The notes under the pieces were generated by a model. The model saw only the letters and a program-made list of their open reading frames with translations. It ran no database searches and was not told the DNA's origin. Below are positions 44,146-56,342 of a stretch of 64,000 nt of DNA, piece by piece. Positions within the stretch are counted from its first letter, which is position 1. Each line of letters begins with the position of its first letter. Origin of the DNA: Mytilus galloprovincialis (Eukaryota > Mollusca > Bivalvia > Mytilida > Mytilidae); NCBI RefSeq assembly GCF_965363235.1, contig NC_134846.1, forward strand, positions 31,010,218-31,074,217. Direction: 5' to 3'. The position numbers and the translations under genes were made by a program.

Positions 44146-44797
44146 GGTTCGGAAAATGGACAAGAAGTCCTTATTACAAACAGACAAACAAAACCTTGAG
44201 AGATTTCATATATTTTATGTGAAAATGACAATAAGAATGAAAGTCGTAGTATGAACGTAGTGAGGTCGTAAGAAGAGCGTGATGAGGACGGAAAGGGCGT
44301 GCTAGAATCGTACTGTGGTCTTGAACAGCGTGGTGTAAACGTGGTATGGTCGTAGTGGAAGCGTAGTTGGGTCGCGTTGAGAACGTGATGGTCGTAGTGA
44401 GGTCGCAATAACGTCGCTGTGAGATCGTAGCGCAGTCTCTCCGAATAGAATCACGCTTTCGCTACGCTCTCGCTACGATGGCACAGCGACCTTTGCGATC
44501 TTTCCACGACCTAAGTGCGCTCTCACTACGCTTCTACTACGACCTGTTTTCATCACGACCGCACCACGATTGTTTTGAACATGTTCAAAGTTGGCCACGC
44601 TCACCACAATCTTGAAGACCTCACCACGACCGTGCTACGACCTTACTGCGATATACACGATCGTTCTACGATCATCAAAATTTGCATTTTTTTCGCAGAT
44701 CGTAGTGCGATCGTGGCCTAGTGGGACTAGGGTATAATTGATTTTTTTGTCGAATGATGACATTCAACTGAAGATTCAGTTCTAGTCACAATGGAAT

Positions 44798-45687
44798 GTA
44801 TTTATTTGTTTACAAGATTGATCGTTTATATAAATATACAGTGTTTAATAATTTCTATTGTTTAACAATGCAAGCGTACATTTTAGATAAATACAGTGAA
44901 TGAAAACTACGGTTCCTTATTTGTGCATTGTGATTTAAAATTCGTATGTTTTGTTTACAACTCTTTCTTGTATTGTTCTGGTCGTACTATTGCAAATATT
45001 CAATTTCATGACTGTATTATGTGTTTCCATAAGTTTACCATAGTACTATCACATGGTTAGGTTAGAAATTAATGGTAAACCATGTGTTTAGTGTTATAAT
45101 CAATGTCTAATCTTACCGTTTTAATTCATTGACATAACTGAACGACTCGATTATCAATTAACAGTATTAGATAATCGTTGCAAAGAATCCACTTCAAACT
45201 TTTGTGAATGACGGTTTTAACTTTGCAGTGTTCCGAGAGTTTATGTTCTATGTTGAAGGCAAATGTAGTGACCTGCAATACAAGTACCGTTCAATTGTGT
45301 TTAGTCATATGTCTTGTGTTTCTGTCTCTGACCTATGTTTTCTGTATTTGGCATGTGTAGTGCATCATGACACAAGACATTGTTGCGTGAACCATTATGA
45401 ACTTTCGTGCAGGACTGCAGTGTGTATTTTTGACATGGAATTCGAACTCTTGACGAGACTATGACTTTTTGACTCTTGACCTATGCACGTTGGGTGTGTC
45501 ATCTTGATACAGTGTGTTCCTTGGTATATTACCTTGACCTCAAAATACAATTTTCAATTGACCTTGCTTCTGAATATGTGGTATGTAGATGTATTGTCAT
45601 AAGATGGTGAGTCTAGTGGCACGAGGAACTTCATGTGAGCTTGACCTTTGCCCTCAATAGACAACTTGTATATTTTGTTTGAATTAA
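44798..45687 (+). repeat. Intron 1 duplication, copy 1
   Basis: Roughly 85-90% similar, by eye, to 54908-55716 in the same orientation, including ATAATCGTTGCAAAGAATCC, GACCTGCAATACAAGTACCG and GTGAGCTTGACCTTTGCCCT. A partial third piece (GACTTTTTGACTCTTGACCT) lies at 45805-45890. Confidence 0.88.
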
Positions 45688-45889
45688 ATGAAGAATTGTC
45701 TGATTGGCACTCATACCACATCTATATTAGATTTAGAGCTATGTTTGTTAGTTTTGGTTACCACGATGTCCCTTTCCTGAAAATCTGCTTGGTGTTTTTT
45801 TTGACAAGGAACTCTTGACCAGGCTATGACTTTTTGACTCTTGACCTATGCATATGGGTTGTGTCTCTTGGTATGATTACCTTGACGTC

Positions 45890-46130
45890 AAGTCAGGAGT
45901 CTCTGGTTGTGTTAGTCTTGTATGTTTTTTATTGTAAGTTCATTTTTATGTTTTGGAGTTTGAACTAGTACACATTTTGTTGAGAGGCCATCTGAAACCC
46001 GCCTCCGGTTGAGGGATTTTCTCGCTTTATTGAAGACCCATTGGTGGCCTTTGACTGCTTTCTGTTCTTTTGTCATGTTACTGTCTCTTTCACACATTCC
46101 ACATTTTCATTCTCAATTTTAAAGAATGTT
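45890..46130 (+). repeat. Dispersed repeat R3
   Basis: The order GTGTTAGTCTTGTATGTTTT, TGAACTAGTACACATTTTGT, GAAGACCCATTGGTGGCCTT and CATTCTCAATTTTA is shared with 53880-54125 and 56630-56940. Confidence 0.8.
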
Positions 46131-47159
46131 TGATTCAAATGAAAACTAAATCCTTTAATTTCCGCGAAAAATAAGAGAGAACATTTACTGCTTCAGTAGC
46201 AGCATGTGCTGCCAGTTGACTTGTGATAGATAATGCTAAATATTTCAATCATTTTACCTTAAATTTTATTTCATCGACATGTAGGTATGGATAGTCTGTT
46301 TTTACATCTTAAAAATTCACACAGAAGGTATACGAATAAACTGAACTCAATGCAAAGAACCTTTAAAGTACACTTAGACAGAGAGCTCAATCTAGTGAAA
46401 CTCTTTGTTATGCTGGTCACATGTAACGTGAAATTTCACTGTCTGTTACCAAACTGAACAGAAACCCTAAAAAAAATATGCAAGTTAATTCTATTAGAAG
46501 TAGAATTCAATGGAAGTAAATAACCTGTTTACTGAAATAAATGTATAGAATATGTCTATTGGCCACAGATGCCTCTGCTTGTGAAAAACACAATGAATAA
46601 AATTCTACATATTATACATGTAGACGCAGGATTCACGGGATTCACGTAATTTTGACCGTTTTGTGACCATAAGCATTGTGTATAAGTTTCAAAACATTTA
46701 GTTGAGACAAACTAACGTTAAAGAACTGAAACAACAAATTTAGCATTTTTCCTATTTTAAGGATCAGTGTTGTCATTTGTATCATTGGTACTCGTACCAC
46801 ATTTTCTTACATCTAATAACTCATGAACAGTGACGCCACCCAATATCGAACTTGATAGATCTGTGTTATGGGGTAATAAGTATTGCGTATAAGGTATATA
46901 ACATTTGATTGAGTCAAACTTTTTTAAGAGAACGGAAACGAAAAATTCGGCATTGTCTATGTTTTTAAAGGGACACGATAACTCATGAACGGTTAAAGTG
47001 ACGCTACCAAATTTCAAATTTGATTTTGTGTTGTGTGGTAATAAGCATTGTCCCAGATTAGGGTGGTGGGGGTCCCGCTAACATGTTCAACCCCGCCTTC
47101 TTCGGTATGTATGTGAATAAATAAAATCATCATATATACATGTACCAGGACTAAATTTA

Positions 47160-47420
47160 GTATATACGCCAGAAGCGCGTTTCGTCTACAAAAGACTCAT
47201 CAGTGACGCTCGAATCCAAAAAAGTTAAAAAGGTCAAATAAAGTACGAAGTTGAAGAGCATTGAGGACCAAAATTCCTAAAAAGTTTTGCCAAATACAGC
47301 TAAGGTAATCTATGCCTGAGGTAGAAAAGCCTTAGTATTTCAAAAATTTAAAGTTTTGTATTAAAACAGTAAATTTATAAATATAACCATATCAATGACA
47401 ATTCATGTCAGCACAAAAAA
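47160..47420 (+). repeat. Dispersed repeat R5, best copy
   Basis: It contains TATACGCCAGAAGCGCGTTT, GACTCATCAGTGACGCTCGA, AAAAAGTTTTGCCAAATACA and TTTATAAATATAACCATATC, close to a full-length form of this family. Confidence 0.8.
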
Positions 47421-47561
47421 GTGCTGACTACTGGGCTTGTGATACCCTCGGGGAAATAAATCTCCACAGTGGCAGTGGCATCGACCCAGTGGTTGTAAAT
47501 AAACTAATCATAGATACCAGGACTAAATTTAGTATATACGCCAGACGCCACACTGTCGCAG

Positions 47562-47945
47562 GTCAGGAGCCTGTAATTCAGTGGAGAGTTCTCAATGACA
47601 CTCATACCACATTTGGTGGAGGGCGGGGATCCCGCTAACATGTTTAACCCGGCCTTATTCGGTATGTATGTGCCTGTCCCAAGTCAGGAGCCTTTAATTC
47701 AGTGATTGATGTTTGTTTGTGTGTTACATATTTGTTTTTTCGTGCATTTTTTGTAAATAAATTAGGCCGTTAGTTTTCTCTTTTGAATTGTTTTACATTT
47801 TCATGTCGGTGCCTTTTATAGCTGACTATACGCGGTATGGACTTTGCTCATTGTTGAAGGTTGTATGGTGACCTATAGTTGTTAATTTCTGTGTCATTTG
47901 GTCTCTTGTGGAGTGTTCTCATTGGCACTTATGCCACATCTTCTT
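47562..47945 (-). repeat. SINE-like family R1
   Basis: It reads, in reverse, from AAGAAGATGTGGCATAAGTG through the shared middle to the GGCGGGGATCCCGCTAACAT region. A second fragment with the same end lies at 47046-47110. Confidence 0.8.
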
Positions 47946-48714
47946 TTTTATATTGTGTATAAGTTTTGTAGTATTTGGTTGAGGCAAACTAAAGTTAGGA
48001 TAACGGAACTCATTTTTGGGGACGTTCGGGACGAACTTTATGCCACTCCAATATGGCGCCAATACAGAAGTTCTGGCTATTGTGCTGGTATACTCATCCA
48101 CTAGCACTGTTGTAACACACACACAATTTTATTATTATTTTATTATAAAAATATTCAATCTTAACTTTGATTTCTTTATTTTAGGCCGAATGATTATATG
48201 CATGCCCTTCACAAAGAGTATCACATTTGACAAATTAATTGTACATATACATTTTTGTAATATTTTGCAGCTTATTTTTCAACTAAATAAAGCTTACAAA
48301 CTTAAATTGATCATCTTTTTCTTTTTATATGTTTTTTACCATTCTGTTTCGATCAAAACGATTTGTTAAATATACCATTCCCGTATGCAGGGGGCGTGAG
48401 TCCAAATACCCTCCCCCCCTTTGGAAATTCTTGGCTACGGGGCCTGTATACTTCACATGTATTTCTATCAAATCTGACATTATTACAAAGCCAATTAAAT
48501 AAAGTTACGTCGAACTTGAAAATAAATGAGCAATCAAATATATATGCAAGTCGTCAACTGGTCAAGTATCACTACACACATCCTTGGCTAGATGCACATA
48601 TCGTTGGCCAATTGAACGACATGTCGTAATTGGGGGTGTTGCTAAACGGCGGAAACGGAAAACGGAACGGAATACGGAACGGAAACAGTAAACGGAAACA
48701 GAAAGAATTAACAT

Positions 48715-50540
48715 AGTAAGTAAGTAAGTAAGTAAATTTTATTTAGAGTCGGCATATATATACATAATAACAGAGAAAACATGAGCTCTGGTGAGCTCTT
48801 TAACCGACTATCACATAAAAAACATGCAGCATCATGCAAATACTACCAAATAAAACTAAAAAAACATGCAATATAATGAAAGCAACTCTATTTGATTTGT
48901 GAGCCTCCAGAGTCAAAGTTCATGTGGCAAGTGCCTCTATGTGCATTGAAACGGGGGAATCAGCAAATCACTTGGGATCATAAAATATAACAGACTAAAA
49001 GCATAAAAACAATAATAAATAAATATAAGCACTAGCATTTAATGGCAGATATATTACAAAAAAATGCATAAAAAGCAGAGCAAAAGGCCATTATAAAAAG
49101 AAAGAAAGAAATTTCAGCTTTGAGACAGCACTGGGTGGAAACGACATGAACTGCAGTAACATTTTTGACCCCCACACCAGGAATTTATATAATTCCTAAA
49201 CTGGTCAAAAGAAGTCATGAGTCTAGCCTCATTAGGAAGTGAGTTCCATACTTGTGCTGCCTCAAATCTAAAGGATCTTTTACCATAACTGGAGGTTCTA
49301 GGTCTAGGTACCTCAGCAGTGTTTACATACCTGAAATTATATGAACTGTTTTTTATTACAACTAAATCTTGAATAAATAAAGGACATTTTTTATTAATTA
49401 TTTTAAAGGTCTCCAAGGCAATTGAGCGCATTCTACGAGTTTTTAATGATGGAAGGTTCGAAATCTGCAGGAGTGTTTCGTATGAGCTCTGATGGTCTTC
49501 ATAAATAAATCGAAGCGCTCTTTCTTGTATTTTTTCTATTTTCCTGGTATTTTGTTCCCCACAGAAATGCCAAGTCAAAGGGCAATAACTAAAGTTAGAC
49601 ATGATAAAAGAGTAGTAAATTGTAAGCTTACTCAGTTTGTTTAGATGTTTCCCAATTCTTTTCAAAACATTTAATTGCCTTGCAGCCTTTTTACAAATAT
49701 TTGAAATGTGTAAATTAAAGTTTAATTTAAAATCAATCGTAACTCCAAGTAGTTTAACCTCATCCTCACATGATATAGAAATACCATTCAAATCAAACAC
49801 AATCTTTTTATCATGTGTTTTTTGCCAAGAGAGATAGCTTGAAATTTCTCTGGGTTGGCCTGCATTTTATTGGAAGAAAACCACTGTATTAAAAAATTGC
49901 TGTCTTCCTCAAGAGCAGAAATTACATCTTGTAAGGAATTTCCAGACTTTGACAAAGTATTGTCATCAGCATAATTATATAAAGAACAATTTTTTACAAA
50001 AAAGAACAATCATTAATAAAAATATTAAATAGGATAGGTCCAAGGATAGAACCTTGTGGTACCCCTTTAAATATGTCAAGCATACCACTTAAATTTTGGT
50101 TTACTTTCACACACTGTTTTCTTTTTGTTAAATAACTATATAACATATCAAGTGAGGATTTGGATAGACCATAAGCTTTTAGTTTCAGTAGCAGTAAGTC
50201 ATGGGGGAGACAGTCAAATGCTTTTGACAAGCCCATAAGGATAGCTGCAAGGTATTTATTTTGATCTAAGGCTAATTTCCAATCTTCAATTACTCTTAAT
50301 AAAGTTGACTGACATCCAAAACCAGATCTAAAAGCTGCCAAAAAAGGACTGAAGATTTTATCAAAGTACTGCACTAATTGTACTTCTATGGCATTTTCAA
50401 AAATTTTAGAAACTTACTGGTCTATAATTTCCCTTTTCTAAAACACTATACTTTTTGTGAATAGGTGCAACTTGAGCTTCCTTAAGACGGTCAGGGAAGG
50501 TCGATGATGATAAGGACAAATTAACAATATCTTTTCTTTT
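48715..50540 (-). mobile_element. CR1/jockey-like LINE, 5'-truncated
   Basis: Minus-strand frames read FPDRLKEAQVAPIHKKYSV, GNYRPVS, FRSGFGCQSTLLRVIEDWKL, FKGVPQGSILGPILFNIFIN and YNYADDNTLS, the reverse transcriptase motifs in order. The ORF2 C-terminal region follows (LLGVTIDFKLNFNLHISNIC, EKIQERALRFIYEDH, VWNSLPNEARLMTSFDQFR). Several frameshifts and a small loss after NYRPVS split it into pieces at 50374-49994, 50009-49788 and 49800-49114. The 3' UTR ends in a (TTAC)n tail at 48717-48737. The 5' half of ORF2 with the endonuclease is missing. It is inserted 83 bp inside the left TIR of the surrounding element. Confidence 0.85.
48717..48737. repeat. (TAAG)n tail of the LINE
   Basis: Five TAAG units lie at the LINE 3' end (TTAC on the element's own strand), the kind of short tail found in CR1/L2-like elements. 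Confidence 0.85.
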
Positions 50541-51589
50541 TGTTAATTTTATCTACATAGGCATGTTTTATATAGTATTTCACATGTTCACAAGAAAAAA
50601 AACACCAGATGAATGAATTTAAAATAAAAGATTTCAAAGCATAAAGTATTGAAATAATTACCAGGAGATGATGAGACTATTTTTTTGAAATATTTGATAA
50701 AGTCATGTGTACGTAGTTCATGCGATTCAGGATAGTCTGTTCGACTTTTCTTTTCTTTTTAAAATTTTGATCAATGTCAATAAGATAGCAACCCAACAAC
50801 ACGAAACAAATCTCTATGGGCCTATAAAAGATTGACATCGGCCTTGATTCTATAAATCGAATGTGAGGTAATAAACTTGGGGGAAATCCTTTGCATCAGT
50901 TTTCTTCTTTGTTTTTTTTAATTGCCTTGAAACAAAATTAGTGATGTGGTGTATCTTGTTGCGTTGTTCTGCATTGGTGATTTTCGTTGTATCTTTTCTT
51001 GTATAATGGAAAGAAAACCTAAAAGAAACCTAATAGGACAATGGTGTATGGACAAAATCCGATATGGAAACTATAATAGAAACTTGTATATACTTTAGTT
51101 TTATGAAGAAAAAAATGACAAAATCTCTCACTATACAAAGCCTGTCTAAACATTTACAATACTCAAGGATTTGTATAGTAAATCCTTGCAATACTGATGT
51201 ATGTTCAGTGTTTGGTATTTACATAGGAAAAGCATTATATCTCCTAGAATTTAAATCAATTAATACGAATTGATGTGCAAAATGTGGCGAACAATTCGTA
51301 GCCTACATGGATATATACTATTTGCACAGTGCCCTCACGAAGATTTTCGTAGTCATGTCCCAAGTTTTTCAAAAACAAATTGTTCACGTTACTTTTTAAA
51401 TATCTTGGTTAATTCTTCTCTGAAAATTCAATATCTCTCAAGTAGCCGTGAATTTTGTTTCATAATATTATATTAAGTGAAAATAGTGTCACTAATTCAG
51501 TATTCTGTTTTACTATATTTATAGAAGAAACAAGTGAAACTGCGAGCTACTGCTCACTGATGATACCCCCGCCGCAAGTGGATAATATT

Positions 51590-51805
51590 AATAGTGTAAA
51601 AATATGCAAGTGTTCGGTAAACAGGAAGTTGTCGAGTGATGAATTTTAAAAACGAATCACACGGTATAGCTGACTTATATAAATCCTGAAACCAAATTTC
51701 AGAAATCCTTGTATTGTAGTTCCTGAGAAAAATGTGACGAAAATTTTCAACTTGGCTATCATGTGTAAAATCATACAAGTGTTCGGTAAACAGGAAGTTG
51801 TCAAA
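51590..51805. repeat. Direct repeat, 169 bp apart
   Basis: CAAGTGTTCGGTAAACAGGA continued by AGTTGTC occurs at 51608 and 51777. The sequence between, with CCTTGTATTGTAGTTCCTGA, is a common mussel repeat core. An AAAGACAAACAGACAAACAG run follows. Confidence 0.75.
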
Positions 51806-52502
51806 AAAAGAAAAAAAAAGGCCAAAAAGACCAAAAGACAAACAGACAAACAGACAAACAATTGTACACAAAACACAACATATAAACTAAAGGCTGAGCA
51901 ACACGAACCCTACCAAAAACTTGGGGTGATCTCAGCTGCTCCGGAAGGGTAAATTGATTCAGCTGCACATGTTACACCCGTTAACATAGACATATTCATT
52001 CACACAAGAGGAATATTGAAATTTGAAAGTTACTTTTAATTTTGGTAGTTTTTAATGATTTTGGTGTTATGTCAAGACAACTGAAAACTCATTCTGCTCT
52101 GTTCTTTTTTATGACGGAAATGATATTTTATTTCACACTACGCATCTGATCATTTTGATGTTTCTATTGGCCATACACCCAATTTTTTCAAGATATCACT
52201 GATATCATTTACTTAATAACACCTGACCAGAACAGTTCCTTGAGATACCCCAGAATCAACGGTCTGTTGGACCTGTTTGATGCTGTTCAATTTACCACGA
52301 CTCTTTGCTTGCAGAAGCATAGGAATGAGTAAATCCAACATTGCATGTGTTTTACCTGGTTTCCTGTAGCTGTTTAATTTTGATTTAATAGTTTATATGG
52401 GGCGTTTTCAAAATATGAAATAAATATATCTGTAAGGTGTTCACTAACGATTTTTTTGGCGCAATACATTTAATTGTAACTGCGACATTAACGTAAATAT
52501 AT

Positions 52503-52865
52503 AAAAAGAAGATGTGGTATGATTGCCAATGAGACAACTCTCCACAAGAGATTAAAATGACACAGAAATTAACAACTATAAGTCACCGTACGGCCTTCAA
52601 CAATGAGCAAAGCCCATACCGCATAGTCAGCTATAAATGGCCTCGAAATGAAAATGTAAAACAATTCAAACGAGAAAACTAACGGCCTTATTTATGTACA
52701 AAAAATGAACGAAAAACAAATATGTAACACATAAACAAACAACAACCACTGAATTACAGGCTCCTGACTTTGGACAGGCACATACATACAGAATGTGGTG
52801 GGGTTAAACGTGTAGTAGGATCACAACCCTCCCCTTAATCTGGGACAGTGGTATAACATTACAAC
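52503..52865 (+). repeat. SINE-like family R1, near-complete copy
   Basis: It starts AAGAAGATGTGGTATGATTG and ends near AATCTGGGACAGTGGTATAA. It is used here as the reference for R1. There is no coding capacity and no clear pol III boxes, so SINE is a working label only. Confidence 0.82.
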
Positions 52866-53519
52866 ACAAGATTAACTTGAAGTGGACGTGGCCGGGTACT
52901 TGTACATCCCAACAGCAAAAAGACACTAGGTATAGTACTTGCAGTTAACTGACAGCTAGTTCAAAGCCACTAACAACCAACAAAAATTCATGCATCTAAG
53001 ACGTAACCATTGATGGTACTATAATAATCTAGTCTAAGACGATAACGCATTATGTTGGAGCATACTATATGTTGCAGCATCCTTCAGTGAATGCATGTTT
53101 GAGATACTTCATACTTGAATAGCGGAAATGCACAAATGTCTCCTGTTGTCCATTCATCACGTATCATGCTGGAATCGATGATTGTTGAAAAAATGGTGAA
53201 TAATAATATGATAGCTGCTAATTCATTTTATATTTTTTTTAACATTCTATAACCTATTTCGTCTGGCCCTCATACTTTTTAGGTATTGAATCAATATTCT
53301 TATTTTGTTTTCGTCCATACTTAAGTTATTATGTCTTTCCAATTTGGATGTAACGGTTTATTTAGTGGTACATATTTAGTTGATGTCTTCTTAGTTGATA
53401 CAATTATAGTGATATATTCAATCAATATTTTTGCTCTGTCATGGTCGTTTTCTGCTAGTACTAAGACCTGCTTTAGTCTTTAGTGGTATACTTTGAGAGT
53501 TCTTTTTTTAACTGACCTG

Positions 53520-53740
53520 GGTCCAGCTAAGTGAGCTTTTCTCATCACTTGGCGTCTGTCGTCCGATTTTCGTCTTTGTTAACTTTTACAAAATGTTCGG
53601 GCTCAGTCTCTGAAACTACTGGGCCAAATGTTATTGAACATATGGCTTTTAAGGAGTCGCCCGATAGTTTTGGTTAAACTTTGCAACAATTATCATCGGT
53701 GTATCTAGTTTAAAAACTGTGTGAAAAACATGTCTAATCT
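53520..53740 (+). repeat. Bivalve repeat beginning AGCTAAGTGAGCTTTTCTCA
   Basis: The block with CATCACTTGGCGTCTGTCGT and AACTACTGGGCCAAATGTTA is one I recognise as a frequent bivalve repeat. It is partial here. Confidence 0.6.
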
Positions 53741-53744
53741 GTCA

Positions 53745-54125
53745 TCGGACTCGGACTTCTTTTAAAATTAGGTTTACTGTGTATTGCTTCATATGTGTTT
53801 CTTAATTCTACATTGGCTAGAGGTATAGGGGCAGGGTTGGGCTCTCACAAAATATGTTTACCCCCCCCCCCTTTCCGCATTTTTTCGCCTGTCCCAATTT
53901 CAGGAATCTCTGACCTTTGTTAGTCTAGTTTATATGTTTTGGAGTTTAGTGTGACGCCCATTTTCACTGAACTAGTACACAATTTTATTTAGGGGCCAGC
54001 TGATACCACCTCCGGGTGCGAGATTTTCTCGCTGCGTTGAAGACCAATTGGTGGCCTTCTGATGTTGTCTGGTCTTTCATCGGGTTGTTGCTTCTTTGAC
54101 TTTTTTTTATTCTCAATTTTATTAG
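53745..54125 (+). repeat. Dispersed repeat R3
   Basis: It contains GAACTAGTACACAATTTTAT, GGGGCCAGCTGATACCACCT and TGAAGACCAATTGGTGGCCT, with a C-rich run at 53860. Confidence 0.8.
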
Positions 54126-54907
54126 AATCTTGAGCTCTACCTTATGTCCATTCACGTCAAAACGGTCAAATGACTAGGAGTTATCGACCTTATTTGACGA
54201 ATTTTCTCACTTACATGTTCGCCTGTTATATTGAAATATATGATAGATAGAAACTTTTAATAGCAAAAATTATCAGCAAGATCTATTGATGTTCATAGTT
54301 CTTTTTTCCCTCCCCTTAAATTCCGTCTATATAAAAATTTCTTTCCGTTTCCGTTTCCGTTCCGTTTTCCGTTTCCGCCGTTTAGCAACACCCCCTAATT
54401 GGATGGTTTTAAAACTTCTAGAAATATTAACGGAAATAAGAGATGAGAAAAGGAAAATAAATGAAAACAGAACAACTGGATTAAATAAAAGGATGTTCGA
54501 TATACTGTATATTTCGGTTTATATTTAAAATATATACGATGCTTTCTTTCATCTAATTTCCTAATCAAAATAATTAAAATGAGAAGATAAATACCTTACA
54601 GCTTCCTTTACCGTCGATGCTGCGGAATGTTTAATGTTATAAAACAATTTTAGCGTCTTTGACCTAGTTTATCTTTTTATTCGGATACTTGCGGTTAACT
54701 TCTCCAAGTTCAACGGGAACATTAGAATGATCTAGAATAGAACCCAGATGGAACCAAGAAGTTGGGTTGCTATAACCAAGGTTCAGAACCAAAAAAAAAA
54801 AAAACAACAGATGGAACCAAGGTTTAGAACCAGAATGCCCGGATAGAACCTATAATTGCATTCGGAATTCTCATGACTTTTTATACCTTCCACGAATTTT
54901 CCAAATC

Positions 54908-55716
54908 ATTTATTTATTTAGTATACAAGATTAATCGTTGATATAAATATACAGTGTTAATTTCCAAGCGTACATTTTAGATGAATAAATACGGTTCCTT
55001 ATTTGTGCATTGTGGTTAAAAATTCGTATGTTTTGTTTACAACTCTAATTGTATAATTTGTTCTGGTCGTACTATTTCAGATATTCAATTTCATGACTGT
55101 ATCATGTGTTTCCATCAGTTTACCATAGTACTATCACATGGTTAGGTTATAAATTAATGGTAAACCCTAGTTTTTAATGTTTTAATGTCTAAAATTACCG
55201 TTTTAATTTATTGACCTACATGTAACTGCACGACTCGATTCTCAATTAACATTAAGATAATCGTTGCAAAGAATCCTGCTCAAACTTTTGTGAAAGACGG
55301 TTTTAACTTTGCAGTGTTGCGAGAGTTTAATGTTCTATGTTGAAGGCAATTGTAGTGACCTGCAATACAAGTACCGTTCAATTGAGTTTAGTTATATTTC
55401 TTAGGTTTCTGTCTCTGACCTAGGTTTTCTGTATTTGGCATGTGTACACATCATGACACAAGACATTGTTACGTGTACCATGATGAACTTTCGTGCAGGA
55501 ATGCTGTGTGTATTATTAACATGGAACTCTTGACCAGACTATGACTTTTTGACTCTTGACAAATGCACGTTGTGTGTGCCATCATGATACAGTGCGTTCC
55601 TTGGTATATTACCTTGACCTCAAAATATAATTTTCAATTTACCTTGCTTCTGAATATGCGGCATGTGAGCTTGACCTTTGCCCTCAATGTACAACTTGTA
55701 TATTTTGTTTGATTTG
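54908..55716 (+). repeat. Intron 1 duplication, copy 2
   Basis: It matches 44798-45687 in the same orientation and ends 35 bp before gene 2 exon 2. Shared blocks include ATGGTTAGGTTATAAATTAA and CAGTGTTGCGAGAGTTTAAT. A few short deletions distinguish it from copy 1. Confidence 0.88.
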
Positions 55717-55751
55717 GTATATTTCTATATAATTTATATATAACTAAACAG

Positions 55752-55832
55752 GCGTGTGTCTTTATGGAGAAGCTGCTGAAAGAATACTCAGTCTGGCGTT
55801 GGCAATGAAAGATTCAAATCCAAAATGTCATA
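55752..55832 (+). CDS. Gene 2 exon 2 (linker)
   Basis: This 81-base exon follows TATAACTAAACAG and ends CAT A|GTAAGA. Only one frame is open: VCLYGEAAERILSLALAMKD and then SNPKCH. Both ends are phase 1, so the exon is symmetric. It resembles the short helical or Cys-containing linker that precedes the fibrinogen domain in molluscan FReD proteins. Confidence 0.75.
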
Positions 55833-56124
55833 GTAAGAAATTTACATTAGATATTATCAGAAACGTTTTCGACTCGTATATCGCAAAAATATTATTATAA
55901 CTAACTGGAAATTGGCAATGTAAGAAATACAATGTTTTCAACTATCTAACAGAACGAGTTTAACACGATTTTTGTATATACTCATGATCAGTAGCATTAT
56001 GTTTATTGTACGCTCTTTCGTAAAGGGAAAATTTGAAGCTTATAGCACGTACACAATGTACTCGAAGTTTAATATACAGTAGATAGGTTTGAAATGGGTT
56101 TTTTTCCATGCCTGTTCGTTTTTA

Positions 56125-56315
56125 TTTATACTGTTTTACGTAATAACGTAACTGTCATGTCGGGGCCTTTCTTGGCTTACGATCAGTTTTGCTGTCTAAA
56201 GACCGTACAGTGATCTGATATATCATTTCTCACATCTAAGCCATTTGTTCTTTGGTAGATACATCTAGTTGTCTCAATGTCAGACAGTCATATCACATCT
56301 TCTTGGTTTTATATT
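56125..56315 (-). repeat. SINE-like family R1, diverged
   Basis: It contains TCATGTCGGGGCCTTTCTTG and TATCACATCTTCTTGG, in R1 order in reverse. It ends just before gene 2 exon 3 (56343) and may contribute to its branch-point region. Confidence 0.6.
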
Positions 56316-56342
56316 ATAAGTTAAGTATTTTATATTTTATAG

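Larger units (their letters stand above)
43273..44732. mobile_element. Element made of quasi-periodic CTACG/CCACG motifs
   Basis: The ends CCCCAGTCTCACTAGACCAC and, inverted, CCCTAGTCCCACTAGGCCAC define inverted repeats continuing GATCGCAC.ACG. The inside is filled by irregular 8-20 bp units of the form (A/T)CTACG or CCACG plus CTC/TTC: + orientation at 43390-43640, reverse complement at 44245-44430, + again at 44450-44700. A decayed coding start (43720-43915) and an R2 repeat (43935-44145) lie in the middle. A target duplication is not clear. Confidence 0.65.
46640..48045. repeat. Tandem core repeats split by R5 and R1
   Basis: Units of 190-200 bp with AAGCATTGTGTATAAGTTT, TTGAG.CAAACT and TAACTCATGAAC recur at about 46667, 46870 and 47030, and again at 47950 after inserted R5 (47160-47420, plus a fragment at 47510-47560) and R1 (47562-47945) copies. 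It resembles the repeat core of a pearl-like element, but its ends were not identified. Confidence 0.55.
48632..54395. mobile_element. 5.76 kb TIR element with TAATT target duplication
   Basis: Both ends start GGGGGTGTTGCTAAACGGCG and continue GAAACGGAAAACGGAACGGA, inverted relative to each other. TAATT lies outside each end (48627-48631, 54396-54400). Inside are a LINE (48715-50540), an R1 copy (52503-52865), a leader-like bivalve repeat (53520-53740) and an R3 copy (53745-54125). No transposase is visible. The superfamily is not assigned. It lies in gene 2 intron 1. Confidence 0.75.

Noticed and set aside
54333-54390. CCGTTTCCG run as an independent microsatellite
   Set aside because: It is the mirror of 48650-48700 and part of the terminal inverted repeat of the 5.76 kb element.
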